Shown here: positions 1 through 9,400 of the stretch, piece by piece | Numbering within the stretch: position 1 is the first letter of the stretch | How the letters are laid out: the number at the start of each line of letters is the position of its first letter | From: CAYRML01 sp964425485 | GTDB taxonomy: Bacteria; Bacillota; Dehalobacteriia; UBA4068 | DNA: 11,828 nucleotides | Direction of reading: 5' to 3' | Assembly (NCBI GenBank): GCA_964425485.1 | Contig: CAYRML010000044.1 | Span: forward strand, 1 to 11,828 | Position numbers and translations under genes: made by a program | Notes under the pieces: generated by a model | What the model saw: the letters and a program-made list of their open reading frames with translations, nothing else | What the model was told of the DNA's origin: nothing | The model's database searches: none

Positions 1-282
1 AAATATCCGGCTGTGACACGTGATATTTCTCTTTTGGGCAGCGCCGATGTTTCCGCTGCCGCTATCGAAGCCACCATCCGTGAGCAGGGCGGGGAATTTT
101 TGAGCCGGGTGGAATTATTTGACCTTTATGATAAGGATCCGATTCCTCAAGGCCTGCGCAGCCTGACCTATGCCCTGACCTTCCAGAACTATGAAAGGAC
201 GCTGACCGATGAGGAGGTTAATAAATCCTTTGAGGCGATTGTGGCTTGTCTTAAGGAGCGCTGGCAGATCAATCTGAGATAA
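1..282 (+). CDS. pheT: Phenylalanyl-tRNA synthetase beta subunit, C-terminal fragment
   Basis: This is the 3' end of a gene that begins before the window. The frame is open from base 1 (K-Y-P-A-V-T-R-D) to TAA at 280-282, giving 93 residues. K-Y-P-x-V-x-R-D followed by a segment ending in Y-x-x-T-L-T-D-E-E-V is typical of the anticodon-binding (FDX-ACB) domain at the end of bacterial PheT. It also contains the usual S-L-T/A-Y-x-L-T-F-Q strand. PheT pairs with PheS to charge tRNA-Phe, and this domain contacts the tRNA anticodon region. A GTG at 13 is simply an internal valine codon, not a start. The downstream zapA lies only 27 nt away, so the two are probably co-transcribed, an arrangement common in Bacillota. 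Identification is by recognition of the domain, and only this last part of the protein is visible. Confidence 0.93.
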   Translation, partial: KYPAVTRDISLLGSADVSAAAIEATIREQGGEFLSRVELFDLYDKDPIPQGLRSLTYALTFQNYERTLTDEEVNKSFEAIVACLKERWQINLR

Positions 283-309
283 ATATTGTTGGAAAAAGGG
301 GTGATTAAC

Positions 310-567
310 ATGGCCAAACAAGCAACTGCCCATGTGGAAATCAACGGTTTCCCCTATACTTTGAAAGGTGAATGTTCCGAAGATCAATTGCTGAGGACCG
401 CCAAATTAGTTGACGATAAGATGGCGGAGCTGAAACGGGAATTCCCGCAATATCCGCCGACCAAAATGGCTGTATTGACGGCTTTGCAGATAGCTGAAGA
501 ATTTGTCAAGCTGGAAGATGCCTATAAGGAACTGTTGGCTGAGCTGGAGCGATCCTTGCAGGAATAA
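310..567 (+). CDS. zapA: Cell division protein ZapA
   Basis: An 85-residue protein with the ZapA layout. An N-terminal V-E-I-N-G-x-x-Y-x-L-x-G segment (residues 9-20) is followed by a globular head. The C-terminal helix carries T-K-M-A-V-L-T-A-L-Q-I-A-E-E-F (51-65) and continues as a coiled coil rich in Leu and Glu. ZapA binds and bundles FtsZ filaments at mid-cell and is not essential in studied bacteria. The open frame extends upstream to TTG 286 and GTG 301. I chose ATG 310 because the G-rich ribosome binding site AAGGGGTG (296-303) sits about 7 nt before it and the family motif starts close to this Met. It lies between pheT and the Nif3-like gene with gaps of 27 and 25 nt, so it is likely in the pheT operon. 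The length is normal for the family. Confidence 0.93.
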   Translation: MAKQATAHVEINGFPYTLKGECSEDQLLRTAKLVDDKMAELKREFPQYPPTKMAVLTALQIAEEFVKLEDAYKELLAELERSLQE

Positions 568-592
568 GTTTTGATTTGATAAGGAGAAAAGT

Positions 593-1546
593 ATGAAATT
601 AGGCGACATTTATGATATTGCCGTGCAAATGGGCATAGATGCCGACCCGCGCGACCGCTCTTTGATCGAGCATGAACTAATAAAGAACAAGGGTGAATAT
701 GCTGATCTTTCCAAAAAAAAGAAAGAGTTTTTCGATGTGGAGACTCTGACAAATCCTTATGCCGATACGCGTATTTTATTAGGCAATCGTGATAGGGAGA
801 TCAAAAAGGCTCTGGTAGGCATTGATATTGAAGTGGCTGAAGTGGCTTGTGCGGCCTTGCTTAATGACCGGGGCGCGGGCCTGGATTTGCTGCTTTCCCA
901 TCATCCGGAAGGGCAGGCTTTATGCGCTTTAGATCAGGTGATGGGACTGCAAAGCGATTATATGATTTCCGAAGGCGTGCGCCCGGCTTTGGCCGAGGGC
1001 TTGACCAAGGAGCGCAGCGGCGAGGTGGCCCGCTCTCTTAATCGGGGCAATGCCTTTCGCGCCGTTGACGCGGCGCAGCTGTTTGATTTTGCTTTTATGT
1101 GTGTGCATACGCCGGCCGATAATTTGGTCACCGACTATCTGATAAAGCTTTTAAAGAAGGAAAAGCCCCAAGAATTGGCTGATTTTCTGGACTTGCTGCA
1201 AGCAATCCCGGAATATCGCTTGGCTGCTCAGAACAGCAATCCGCCCCGCATCGTAGCCGGTAATAAGGATAACCGAGTGGGTCGCTTTTTTGTTGATTTT
1301 ACCGGCGGCACTTCCGGCCACAAAGACAGTTATGGCAAGCTGGCGGAAAGCGGCGTCAATACTATTTTGGCTATGTGCGTGAGCGAGAGCCAAATCAAAG
1401 CCGCCAAAGATTTATCTGTCAATCTTATATCCGCCGGTCATATGGCCAGTGACAGCATAGGTTTGAATCTCTATCTGGATCGTTTGGAAGCCGAAGGTTT
1501 GCAAATCGTTTGCACCTCCGGACTTACAAGAGTCAAAAGAAATTAA
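593..1546 (+). CDS. Nif3-like (DUF34) dinuclear-metal protein, 317 aa
   Basis: Belongs to the Nif3/DUF34 family by three motifs that form the family's two-metal site: L-S-H-H-P (His103, His104), H-T-P-A-D-N (His172, Asp176) and G-H-M-A-S-D (His283, Asp287). In most Nif3 proteins the last motif ends in Glu rather than Asp. The recognisable core starts near residue 52 with I-L-L-G-N-R-D-R-E-I-K-K. The first roughly 50 residues, including a lysine-rich stretch at 41-45, are an extension that I do not recognise. At 317 residues it is longer than the compact 250-residue form and shorter than the roughly 370-residue form with an inserted domain. The molecular function of the family is unsettled; GTP cyclohydrolase-like and metal-handling roles have been proposed. 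The start at 593 has AAGGAG at 581-586. It is the last gene of the pheT-zapA group, and a hairpin terminator directly follows its TAA. Confidence 0.85.
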   Translation: MKLGDIYDIAVQMGIDADPRDRSLIEHELIKNKGEYADLSKKKKEFFDVETLTNPYADTRILLGNRDREIKKALVGIDIEVAEVACAALLNDRGAGLDLLLSHHPEGQALCALDQVMGLQSDYMISEGVRPALAEGLTKERSGEVARSLNRGNAFRAVDAAQLFDFAFMCVHTPADNLVTDYLIKLLKKEKPQELADFLDLLQAIPEYRLAAQNSNPPRIVAGNKDNRVGRFFVDFTGGTSGHKDSYGKLAESGVNTILAMCVSESQIKAAKDLSVNLISAGHMASDSIGLNLYLDRLEAEGLQIVCTSGLTRVKRN

Positions 1547-1577
1547 AAAAGGCAGGGGCCTTTGACCCCTGTCTTTT
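1547..1577 (+). terminator. Intrinsic terminator after the Nif3-like gene
   Basis: A hairpin begins immediately after the stop codon. Bases 1547-1558 pair with 1566-1577 over 12 bp (AAAAGGCAGGGG with CCCCTGTCTTTT, one G-T pair), with a 7-base loop CCTTTGA. The T run is short and forms part of the 3' arm, so termination may be incomplete and some transcripts may continue into the U32 gene, which starts 28 nt further on. Confidence 0.75.
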
Positions 1578-1605
1578 CTATGAGCAGAGAGAAAGAGGGA
1601 TAAAT

Positions 1606-4071
1606 ATGACGGAAATATTGGCGCCCTCCGGCAGCAAGGAGGCCTTTTGGGCCGCTATTGCCAATGGAGCCGACGCCATCTATATGGGGGGCAAGGCCTT
1701 CAGCGCGCGGGCCTTTGCCGAGAATTTTACCGCTGACGAGCTACCGCAAATGGTAGAAACGGCGCATATGCACGGTGTAAAAGTATATCTGACCGTCAAT
1801 ACTCTTTTGCGCAATGATGAGCTGGCCGAGGCCTGGCAGCTGCTGTTGCAGGCCTATGAAGGCGGTATGGATGCCGTGATAGTGCAGGATCTGGGACTTG
1901 TGCGCATGCTGCGGCGATTTTTGCCTGCCCTGCCTCTCCATGCCAGTACGCAGATGAGCATCTTCAATTCGGCCGGGGTCGATTTGGCGGCCGCGGCCGG
2001 CATAGAGCGGGTGATCCTGGCCAGGGAATTATCGCTGGCTGATATGGCTGCCGTCAAAGAGCGGACGGAAGTGGATCTGGAAACCTTTGTCCATGGCGCG
2101 CTCTGTATTTCTTATTCCGGCCAATGCCTGATGAGCAGCATGATCGGCGGCCGCAGTGGCAATCGTGGGCGCTGCGCTCAGCCTTGCCGGCTGGAATATG
2201 AGCTGGTGGATGAAAGCGGCCATATTGGGGGCAAGGAATGGGGGCCGTACCTGCTTTCCCCCCGTGATCTTTATGGCTATCGCCATCTCGCGGATCTCTA
2301 TGACCTGGATTTTGCGGCTTGGAAGATAGAGGGGCGTATGAAGAGGCCGGAATATGTGGCCACCGTGACAAGGATTTACAGACAAGCCTTGGATGCGCTG
2401 CAAGCGGGCCGTTTACCTGCCGATCAAGAGGAGGATATGCGGCAATTGCTGCAAATATTCAATCGCGACCATTGCAGCGGCTATTGGTATGGCAATGCCG
2501 GCGCCGATCTTATGAGCTTTAGCCGGCCTAATAATCGTGGGGTTTTACTGGGACGCATCTTAAAAATGGGCAAAAATGACATCACTTTGAAATTGCAGCA
2601 GCCTTTGCAAGTGGGAGACGGTTTGGAGATCTGGGTCAAGGTTGGCGGACGCAGCGGTTTTGTGGTAGAAAAAATGTTGGTCAAAGGCCAGAGCGTTGTC
2701 AGCGCCGCTGTGGGCGATGAAGTGACGATTGCCGGTGATTATACGGCCAAAGTGGGTGATCGGGTTTTTAAGACTGCCGACCGCGAGCTTAATCAAGCGG
2801 CCCAGGAAAGCTATGCTGTTTTGCCGCCCATAATTCTGTCAATGGAATTTGAGGCTCGTTTGGGCCAGCCCTTGTTCCTTCGCCTCTGGGATGATGAAGG
2901 GCATGAGGCCTCTTGTCAAAGTGAATATGTGGCGGTTGCGGCCCGTACCAGCCCCAGCGATGAAGAGACGGTGCGCAAACAGCTTTGCCGCCTGGGCGGC
3001 AGCGGCTTTATGCTAGGAGAGCGGAGTATAAAGCTGGATGAGGGTTTGATGCTACCGGCCAGTGTGCTGAATCAGCTGCGACGCCAGACCGTTGAGGCCA
3101 TAAAAAAGAAAATCCTGGCACCTTATCAGCGACCGCCGCTTAAAAGGTCGCTTCTGCAACGGCTGGAAAGAGAATTAAAAAAACCGGAGGCGGCCAGCCC
3201 TGTCCCTAAGCAGAGGCTTACTGCTTTGGTTATGGATGAGGAACAAGCCTTGACGGCCATACGTGGCGGTATCAAGGAGATATATATGGCGGCGGAAAAT
3301 TTTGCGCCCGGCCAGGAATATGATTTGCAACGACTGCATGCCACAGCGACAGCCGCCGGTGTCAATTTGATCATGGCTCTGCCCCGCATTTGCCATGAGC
3401 ATGAGCTGGGGCATTGGCGCTCTGTCATCCAAAGTTGGCAGCAGCTGGGTATCGATACTGTGCTGGCCCCCAACCTCAATTCCTTGGGTCTGCTGCGTCA
3501 ATCTGGTTGGCAGGGCAAAATCTATGGTGATGTGGGGTTTAATGCTTTCAATGCTCAAGCGGCCGAGTTTTTGTCCGGCTGGGGCCTCAGTCGTCTGGCC
3601 TTATCGCCGGAATTGAATTTGCAGCAATTGCAGCAACTGGGTGATCTGCCGAGTGAAAAAGAACTGGTAGTTCAGGGCGCGGCCACTTTGATGATCAGCG
3701 AATACTGCGCTTTGGGCTCTGTCGTTGGCGGGCGCAAACAAGATCATATTTGCAGTGCGCCTTGTCATCAACAGGGCCGCTATCAGCTGCGCGATCAGAA
3801 GGGATTCAGCTTCCCCTTGCGCTTTGATCAGAATTGCCGCATGCATCTATTTAATTCCCGCCAGCTTTGCCTTTTGCCGGATCTTGATGCTTTGCGGCAG
3901 GTCGGGATCGGCTTTGTGCGCCTGGATCTGCGGCTTTATAAAAAAGAAGAGGCTAGCCAGTGGATAAGCCTATATCAACAGGCTTTATGCGGGCAGAAAA
4001 AAGAGGCTGAGGCTCAACTGGCGGCTACAAATGAAAAATACACCAAAGGACATCTTTATCGGGGAGTATAA
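1606..4071 (+). CDS. U32-family protein with two tandem U32-type domains (821 aa)
   Basis: The N-terminal domain opens with E-I-L-A-P-S/A-G-S-K-E-A (3-13) and G-A-D-A-I-Y-M-G-G (21-29). Residues 159-177 match the PROSITE U32 signature E-x-F-x2-G-A-L-C-x4-G-x-C-x-M-S, with Cys167, Cys174, Cys190 and Cys194. A middle region of about 330-530 fits the DUF3656 segment seen in long U32 proteins. From about 538 a second, weaker copy follows. It has G-G-R at 708-710, Cys701, Cys716, Cys720 and Cys744, but Thr694 where the first signature Cys should be. The protein ends in T-K-G-H-L-Y-R-G-V, a typical U32 ending. Although named peptidases, characterised relatives (RlhA, TrhP, UbiU/V) carry iron-sulfur clusters and hydroxylate RNA or ubiquinone precursors, so an RNA-modifying role is more likely than proteolysis. 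The open frame extends to 1510, but that start overlaps the previous gene and the terminator. ATG 1606 has AAGAGGGA upstream. mutS2 follows after 2 nt. Confidence 0.88.
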   Translation: MTEILAPSGSKEAFWAAIANGADAIYMGGKAFSARAFAENFTADELPQMVETAHMHGVKVYLTVNTLLRNDELAEAWQLLLQAYEGGMDAVIVQDLGLVRMLRRFLPALPLHASTQMSIFNSAGVDLAAAAGIERVILARELSLADMAAVKERTEVDLETFVHGALCISYSGQCLMSSMIGGRSGNRGRCAQPCRLEYELVDESGHIGGKEWGPYLLSPRDLYGYRHLADLYDLDFAAWKIEGRMKRPEYVATVTRIYRQALDALQAGRLPADQEEDMRQLLQIFNRDHCSGYWYGNAGADLMSFSRPNNRGVLLGRILKMGKNDITLKLQQPLQVGDGLEIWVKVGGRSGFVVEKMLVKGQSVVSAAVGDEVTIAGDYTAKVGDRVFKTADRELNQAAQESYAVLPPIILSMEFEARLGQPLFLRLWDDEGHEASCQSEYVAVAARTSPSDEETVRKQLCRLGGSGFMLGERSIKLDEGLMLPASVLNQLRRQTVEAIKKKILAPYQRPPLKRSLLQRLERELKKPEAASPVPKQRLTALVMDEEQALTAIRGGIKEIYMAAENFAPGQEYDLQRLHATATAAGVNLIMALPRICHEHELGHWRSVIQSWQQLGIDTVLAPNLNSLGLLRQSGWQGKIYGDVGFNAFNAQAAEFLSGWGLSRLALSPELNLQQLQQLGDLPSEKELVVQGAATLMISEYCALGSVVGGRKQDHICSAPCHQQGRYQLRDQKGFSFPLRFDQNCRMHLFNSRQLCLLPDLDALRQVGIGFVRLDLRLYKKEEASQWISLYQQALCGQKKEAEAQLAATNEKYTKGHLYRGV

Positions 4072-4073
4072 TT

Positions 4074-6437
4074 ATGGACATAAAGGTTTTACAAAAACTG
4101 GAATATAATAAGATAATCAAACATTTAGCAGAGTTTACCTGTTTTGCATATGGGCGGGAGATGGCAGAAAAGCTGTTGCCGGCCGCTGATGCCGCGGAAG
4201 CTGTATCGCGACAGGTGGAGACCAGCGAGGCCAAGGAAATATTGCGTTATTATCCTACTTTTTCTCTGGGCGGTGTGCGTGACATTCGTGTTCATTTGCA
4301 CCATATAGCCATTGGTGGTATTCTTGATGTGCCATCCTTGGTAGATATTGCCGATACCTGCCGGGCCGCACGGTTGACTAAAACTTTTTTCAGCGAGCTG
4401 AAAGGCAGCTATCCGCAGGTGGCGTCATTAGGTAAAGGCTTGACGGTCATCAAGACTATAGAAACGGCCATAGAAAAGGCCATCGCCCCTGACGGCAGTA
4501 TCGACGATGAGGCCAGCGCCAGGCTGTACAGCATCCGTAAAAAGATTAAAGTTTCTAATGAGCGCATCAAGGAGCGGTTGGAGGGGCTTATCCGTAATCC
4601 TAATACGCAAAAATATTTGCAGGAGCCAATAGTGACTATGCGCGATGGGCGCTATGTGGTGCCGGTGCGTCAGGAATTCCGAGCCCAGGTGCCCGGCATC
4701 GTGCATGATGTCAGCGCCAGCGGCGCCAGTGTCTTTGTGGAGCCCATGTCCGTGATGGAGCTGAATAATGAACTGCAAAAACTGGCTCGGGAAGAGGAAG
4801 AGGAGATCAATGCCATTTTGCAGGCCTTGACTTTGGTGGTCTGTGGCTTTGCCGATGAGCTGGAGGCCAATCTGGTCAAGCAGGCGCGGCTGGACTTCAT
4901 CTTTGCTAAAGGCCGCTACAGTGCGGAAATAGATGGCGCTGCGCCGCAGATCAACAATAATGGCTATATCAGCCTCAAGGCGGCCAGGCATCCTCTGATC
5001 GCAGCCGCCAAAGTTGTGCCCATTGATGTGCGTCTGGATAAGAATATAGCCGCTATGGTCATCACCGGCCCCAATACCGGGGGCAAAACCGTCACCATCA
5101 AAACCATCGGCCTGTTGACGCTCATGGGCCTGGCCGGCCTGCATCTGCCTGCTGAACCCGGCAGTGAGATCAGCTTCTTTCAAGAGGTTTTCGCCGATAT
5201 CGGTGATGAGCAGAGTATCGAGCAATCGCTGAGTACTTTTTCTTCCCATATGGTCAATATAGTCGATATTTTGCACCGCAGCGGCAGTGGTACGCTGGTT
5301 TTATTGGATGAATTGGGCGCCGGTACCGATCCTACGGAAGGGGCGGCACTGGCTATGGCTATTTTAGGTAATCTCAGAGACAAGGGCTGCAAAATCGTGG
5401 CTACCACCCACTATAGCGAGCTGAAGGCTTTTGCCTATAATAATCCCGGCTTTATTAATGCCAGCGTGGAATTCGATGTGGAGTCGCTTTCCCCAACTTA
5501 TAAGCTGCTTTTAGGTGTGCCCGGCAAAAGTAACGCTTTCGAGATATCCAGCCGCTTGGGCCTGCCCAAAGAGATAATCGACCAAGCCTCCGAGCTTTTG
5601 AGCACGGAGGATGCGCAGGTGGCCGATTTGTTGGCCAATCTGGAAAAATTGCGGCAGGAAGTGGCGGCGGAAAAAGAGGAGGTCGCCTCCTTGGCCGAGG
5701 CTGTTCGGGCCAAAGAAAAAGAATTATCTAAAGCCAAGACGGCCGCGGCCATCCAGGAAGCCGATATTATCAGAAAGGCCAATCTTAAGGCGCAGTCCAT
5801 CATCGAAGAGATGCAGGTCAAGAGCAAGCAGGCCTATGATGAGCTGTTGGCCAAAATGGAGGATGAAAAGGCGGCGCAAAGGGCTTTCCAGGAAAGCAAA
5901 AAGCGCTTCCAATCCTGGCAGGAGGAGCTTTCGTCAGCCTTGCCGCAAAAGATATATGAAGGTCAGGCCCCCACAAAGATTGTGGTGGGGCAGCCAGTTT
6001 ATATCCCCAGCTTGCAGCAGACCGGCTATGTGCTGGCTTTGCCGGATTCCGATGGGCAGGTGTCCTTGCAGGTGGGTATATTGAAAATGATGATGAAACT
6101 TGCCGATTTGCGCCTGACTGCCGATGATGTTCACAAGAAAGATCCGGGCCAAAGGTATGGGGGCAAAATGCATGCGGAAAAGGCCAAAAAGATCAAAACT
6201 GAGATCGACCTGCGCGGCTATGACTGTCAGGAGGCTATAGAGCTTTTGGATAAATATATTGATGATTTATTTATGGCCGGTACTAAGGGCGCGCGCATCA
6301 TCCACGGCAAAGGCACCGGGGCCTTGCGGGCGGCCATAACCAAGCATTTACAAAAGCATCGGCTGGTTAAATCCTTCCAGATGGGGGGATATTATGAAGG
6401 CGGACTGGGTGTTACGGTTATTGAGCTGGACCTATAA
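4074..6437 (+). CDS. mutS2: Endonuclease MutS2 / ribosome-associated Smr ATPase (787 aa)
   Basis: Full-length MutS2. It has an N-terminal helical core (about 1-300), then the MutS-type ABC ATPase with Walker A G-P-N-T-G-G-K-T (332-339) and the signature region E-Q-S-L-S-T-F-S-S-H-M (383-393). Walker B is L-V-L-L-D-E (408-413), followed by G-A-G-T-D-P and the A-T-T-H-Y-S-E-L loop. A long charged coiled coil covers about 510-625, and the C-terminal Smr nuclease domain has D-L-R-G (712-715) and H-G-K-G-T-G (744-749). It lacks the mismatch-recognition domain of MutS1. Family members have been linked to suppression of recombination and, in Bacillus, to rescue of collided ribosomes. All catalytic motifs are intact. 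The ribosome site GGGGAG (4061-4066) lies inside the last codons of the U32 gene, so translation of the two is probably coupled. The length is normal for the family. Confidence 0.97.
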   Translation: MDIKVLQKLEYNKIIKHLAEFTCFAYGREMAEKLLPAADAAEAVSRQVETSEAKEILRYYPTFSLGGVRDIRVHLHHIAIGGILDVPSLVDIADTCRAARLTKTFFSELKGSYPQVASLGKGLTVIKTIETAIEKAIAPDGSIDDEASARLYSIRKKIKVSNERIKERLEGLIRNPNTQKYLQEPIVTMRDGRYVVPVRQEFRAQVPGIVHDVSASGASVFVEPMSVMELNNELQKLAREEEEEINAILQALTLVVCGFADELEANLVKQARLDFIFAKGRYSAEIDGAAPQINNNGYISLKAARHPLIAAAKVVPIDVRLDKNIAAMVITGPNTGGKTVTIKTIGLLTLMGLAGLHLPAEPGSEISFFQEVFADIGDEQSIEQSLSTFSSHMVNIVDILHRSGSGTLVLLDELGAGTDPTEGAALAMAILGNLRDKGCKIVATTHYSELKAFAYNNPGFINASVEFDVESLSPTYKLLLGVPGKSNAFEISSRLGLPKEIIDQASELLSTEDAQVADLLANLEKLRQEVAAEKEEVASLAEAVRAKEKELSKAKTAAAIQEADIIRKANLKAQSIIEEMQVKSKQAYDELLAKMEDEKAAQRAFQESKKRFQSWQEELSSALPQKIYEGQAPTKIVVGQPVYIPSLQQTGYVLALPDSDGQVSLQVGILKMMMKLADLRLTADDVHKKDPGQRYGGKMHAEKAKKIKTEIDLRGYDCQEAIELLDKYIDDLFMAGTKGARIIHGKGTGALRAAITKHLQKHRLVKSFQMGGYYEGGLGVTVIELDL

Positions 6438-6439
6438 TA

Positions 6440-6474
6440 AAAAAAGCGCCGGACCTATGGTTCGGCGCTTTTTT
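6440..6474. terminator. Bidirectional intrinsic terminator between mutS2 and the PBP gene
   Basis: Bases 6440-6455 pair with 6459-6474 in a 16-bp stem (A-run, GCGCCGGACC / GGTTCGGCGC, T-run, one G-T pair) with the 3-base loop TAT. A T run follows the stem on each strand, so it can end mutS2 transcripts reading right and PBP transcripts reading left. It fills almost the whole 47-bp gap between the two converging stop codons. Confidence 0.93.
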
Positions 6475-6484
6475 GTAAGTTGAT

Positions 6485-9400
6485 CTAGGTAGTCACCGTG
6501 ATACTGCTGCTCCAATCGCTGTAAGCTTTGCTGACATTATCATAAGCCCGTATGCGGTATTGGTAAGTATGCCCGGCCTCAGCCGTGGTATCCAGCAGCG
6601 ATTTGCTGTAAGTGGAAAATTTGGATTTATTGCCGCCGTCATCAGTTTTTTCTATGATGAAGGCCACTGTTGAGGAGCTGTTGTTGTCACTCCAATTAAG
6701 TTTGACGGTGGTAGAGCTATCCTTTTGATAGACTGTGGATTTGAGCCCGCTGGGTACGGACAGAGCCTTGGCGCTGGCTTCGCCGCTTGTTTGCATAGTA
6801 ATGGCATGGCCGGCAATATTGCAATATTCCGTGGGTGCTTTACCAACCGCATAGGTTTTGCTTTTGACCATGGAGGAAGGGCAGCCGCCACTGGCGCCGG
6901 CCGTGGCGATATTGGCCAGGTATTCCTGGCCACCGTGGCTGGGGTCGGTGCAGATGGAGACAGTTACGGTTGCATTTTTCGAATTACCTTGGTTATGGAC
7001 GGTGCAAGTGGTGGAGGGCATATACAGATCAAGATCCTCGGCTTTGGCCGGCCTGGTCAGATTGATGCGGGCTTTGCTGACGGCGTTGGGGCAATAGGCA
7101 GTGGCCAATTTGCCGCTTTCCGGACATATATCGACCATTGTCCAGATGTTCGATGTCTCCGCAGGTACGTTTTCACTATTGAAGAGCTCCGTGCCGATAT
7201 ATTCGGCAGGAGTGATACCGCCGGGCAAAAGCCCGGATTTTTTATCTATAGAAACTTCTGTCAGACCATCCGGTTTGGCAAATTGGCTGACCGAGGTATT
7301 GCTCAAGGCGACTGTCATGACCTTTTTCCAGATCAGTGCCGGGTATTTGCCGCCGTAAATCTGCTTGAGATATTGCAGATGGCCGGAGCTATCTTTTTCA
7401 TTATCATAACCCATCCAGACCACCCCCACCAGCTCCGGTGTATAAGCGGCGAACCAAGCATCCTTATTGCCTTTGAGCTTGGCAAATTCGGCCTTGTCCG
7501 GCAATTGGGTGGTGCCGGTCTTAGAGGCCACGGGACGATTCATTTTGGCATTGGTGCCAGTGCCGCTTTGGGTGGTCGATACCAACATATCGGTGATCAG
7601 ATAAGCGGTTTGCGCGCTCATGGCCTGGTTGCTATCAGGCCTGGCCTCATAAAGGATGGTGCCGGCACTATCTTTGATCAGCGTGATGCAATGCGGTTCG
7701 ATATATAAACCCTGATTGTCGAAAGCCGCATAAGCCGCGGCCATATGCAGCGGGGCCAACCCCTGATGAATGCCGCCTAAAGCCAGCGAGAGATTATTAT
7801 CATCCTCTGTCAGCGGCAAGCCTAATTTCTTGCCGAAGGAGTAGCCCGCGGAAGTTCCGATGCTTTGCAGCGTTTTGACGGCTGGTATATTGATGGAATG
7901 CATGATGGCTGTGCGCATGGAGATCAGCCCCCGATAGCGGCCGTCATAGTTAGCGGGAGAATAGCTGCCAAAAGAGGTGGGCACATCATTATATACAGTA
8001 GCGGGAGAATAGCCTGCCTCCAAAGCTGGCGCATAGTCCACCAATGGCTTGATGGTAGAGCCGGGCTGCCGCTTGAGATCTGTGGCACGGTTATAGCCCC
8101 TTTGTGTGGTATATTCGCGTCCGCCCACCAGGCCGCGAATCTCGCCGGTGGAGGGATCTATAACCAGCATGGAGCTTTGCACCGGATCATTGGTGCCGCT
8201 GGAGGGGAAATAAGAGTTGTCAGCATAGACATCCTCCATAGCCTCCTGCACATCCTGATCTAAAGTGGTATAGATATGCAGACCACCGTTGTAGATAGTA
8301 TAGGTATCTATATTCATGCCTTGCAATATGTCTTCCGCTTGATCGATGACATAATCGGTGAACCAAGGATGCTTATAGGCGGAGGTTATAGTGTTTTTTT
8401 CCACCACTTTAAGCTCTTCGGCTTTAGCCGTATTGGCCTGCTCTTGATATTCCGGTTTGTATTTGGCCAGATTGTCAAGCACGGTATTGCGAACCTTGGT
8501 GGCTCTTTCCATATCGTTGAAGGGAGAATAAACCTTGACATTACGCACAATGCCGGTCAGCATGGCGGCTTCACCCAATGTCAGCTCGCTGACATCCTTG
8601 CCGAAATAAAGCTGAGCGCCAAGCTGGATGCCATTGGCTCCCGGCCCGAAATATATTTCATTGAGGTAATAATAAAGAATCTCGTCCTTAGTCAGCACTT
8701 TTTCTATTTTGAGCGCCAAGAGAGCCTCTTTTATTTTGCGGGTGAATTGTTTGCTCTGATCTTCCAAAATGGCGTTGCGGGCTAGTTGCATGGTGATAGT
8801 ACTGGCGCCTTCTGCCAAGGATCCGGAAGTGATATCTGATTTTAAGGCCCCAAAAATGCGGATGACATCAATACCATGATGATCATAAAAACGGGCATCT
8901 TCAGTGCTTATGAAGCAATCTATAAGGTAATCCGGCATCTCGTCCAAAGAAACGCTGATGCGGTTTTCCCCGCTATGCAAGCTGGAGTAGATTTCTCCGT
9001 CTTTATCATAGACCAGGCTGGATTGCTCATTGATGAAAAGCGCCGGCGTGACCTCCGGCAAATCCTTAGCCAGGACGGCTGTCCAAATGCCAAGGACGGC
9101 GGCCACAGCTATAATGGCTATGAGCACCACCTTGAGTATGGTTTTTAGCACTTTAGGTTTGCGGGGCCCTTTTTTATGCGGAGGCTGACCGCCTCCTCTT
9201 ACCCTTTTGCTTGAAGGGCTGCTCCTTTTACTTCTGGCTTTGACTTGTTCGCCGGCAGCATTTGTTCTTTGTGGCCGCTGATAACTTCTTTTGCCCGCAG
9301 CCCTGGTTGTGGTGGGCTTTGGATCGGCAGACCCTGACATATTATGGCTGGGGCCGCCCTTTTGATTGGCGGTGGATTGCGCTTTTTTGCGGGCTTCCCT

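Noticed and set aside
1510..1605. An upstream extension of 32 residues to the U32 protein
   Set aside because: It would overlap the Nif3-like gene and run through a hairpin terminator. The family motif begins right after ATG 1606, which has its own ribosome site.
4428..5276. A 282-codon open frame on the - strand inside mutS2
   Set aside because: It lies opposite the conserved MutS2 core and ATPase. Its His/Gln/Asp-rich product is typical of a shadow frame, and no good ribosome site precedes it.
5611..6084. A 157-codon + strand frame within mutS2, very rich in Arg, Lys, Trp and Pro
   Set aside because: It is an out-of-frame reading of the Lys/Glu/Ala-rich MutS2 coiled coil, with no support for translation.
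6725..7708. A 327-codon open frame on the + strand inside the PBP gene
   Set aside because: It is antisense to the PBP transpeptidase and linker coding region, whose active-site motifs are intact. The product resembles no family and has a composition expected of a mirror frame.
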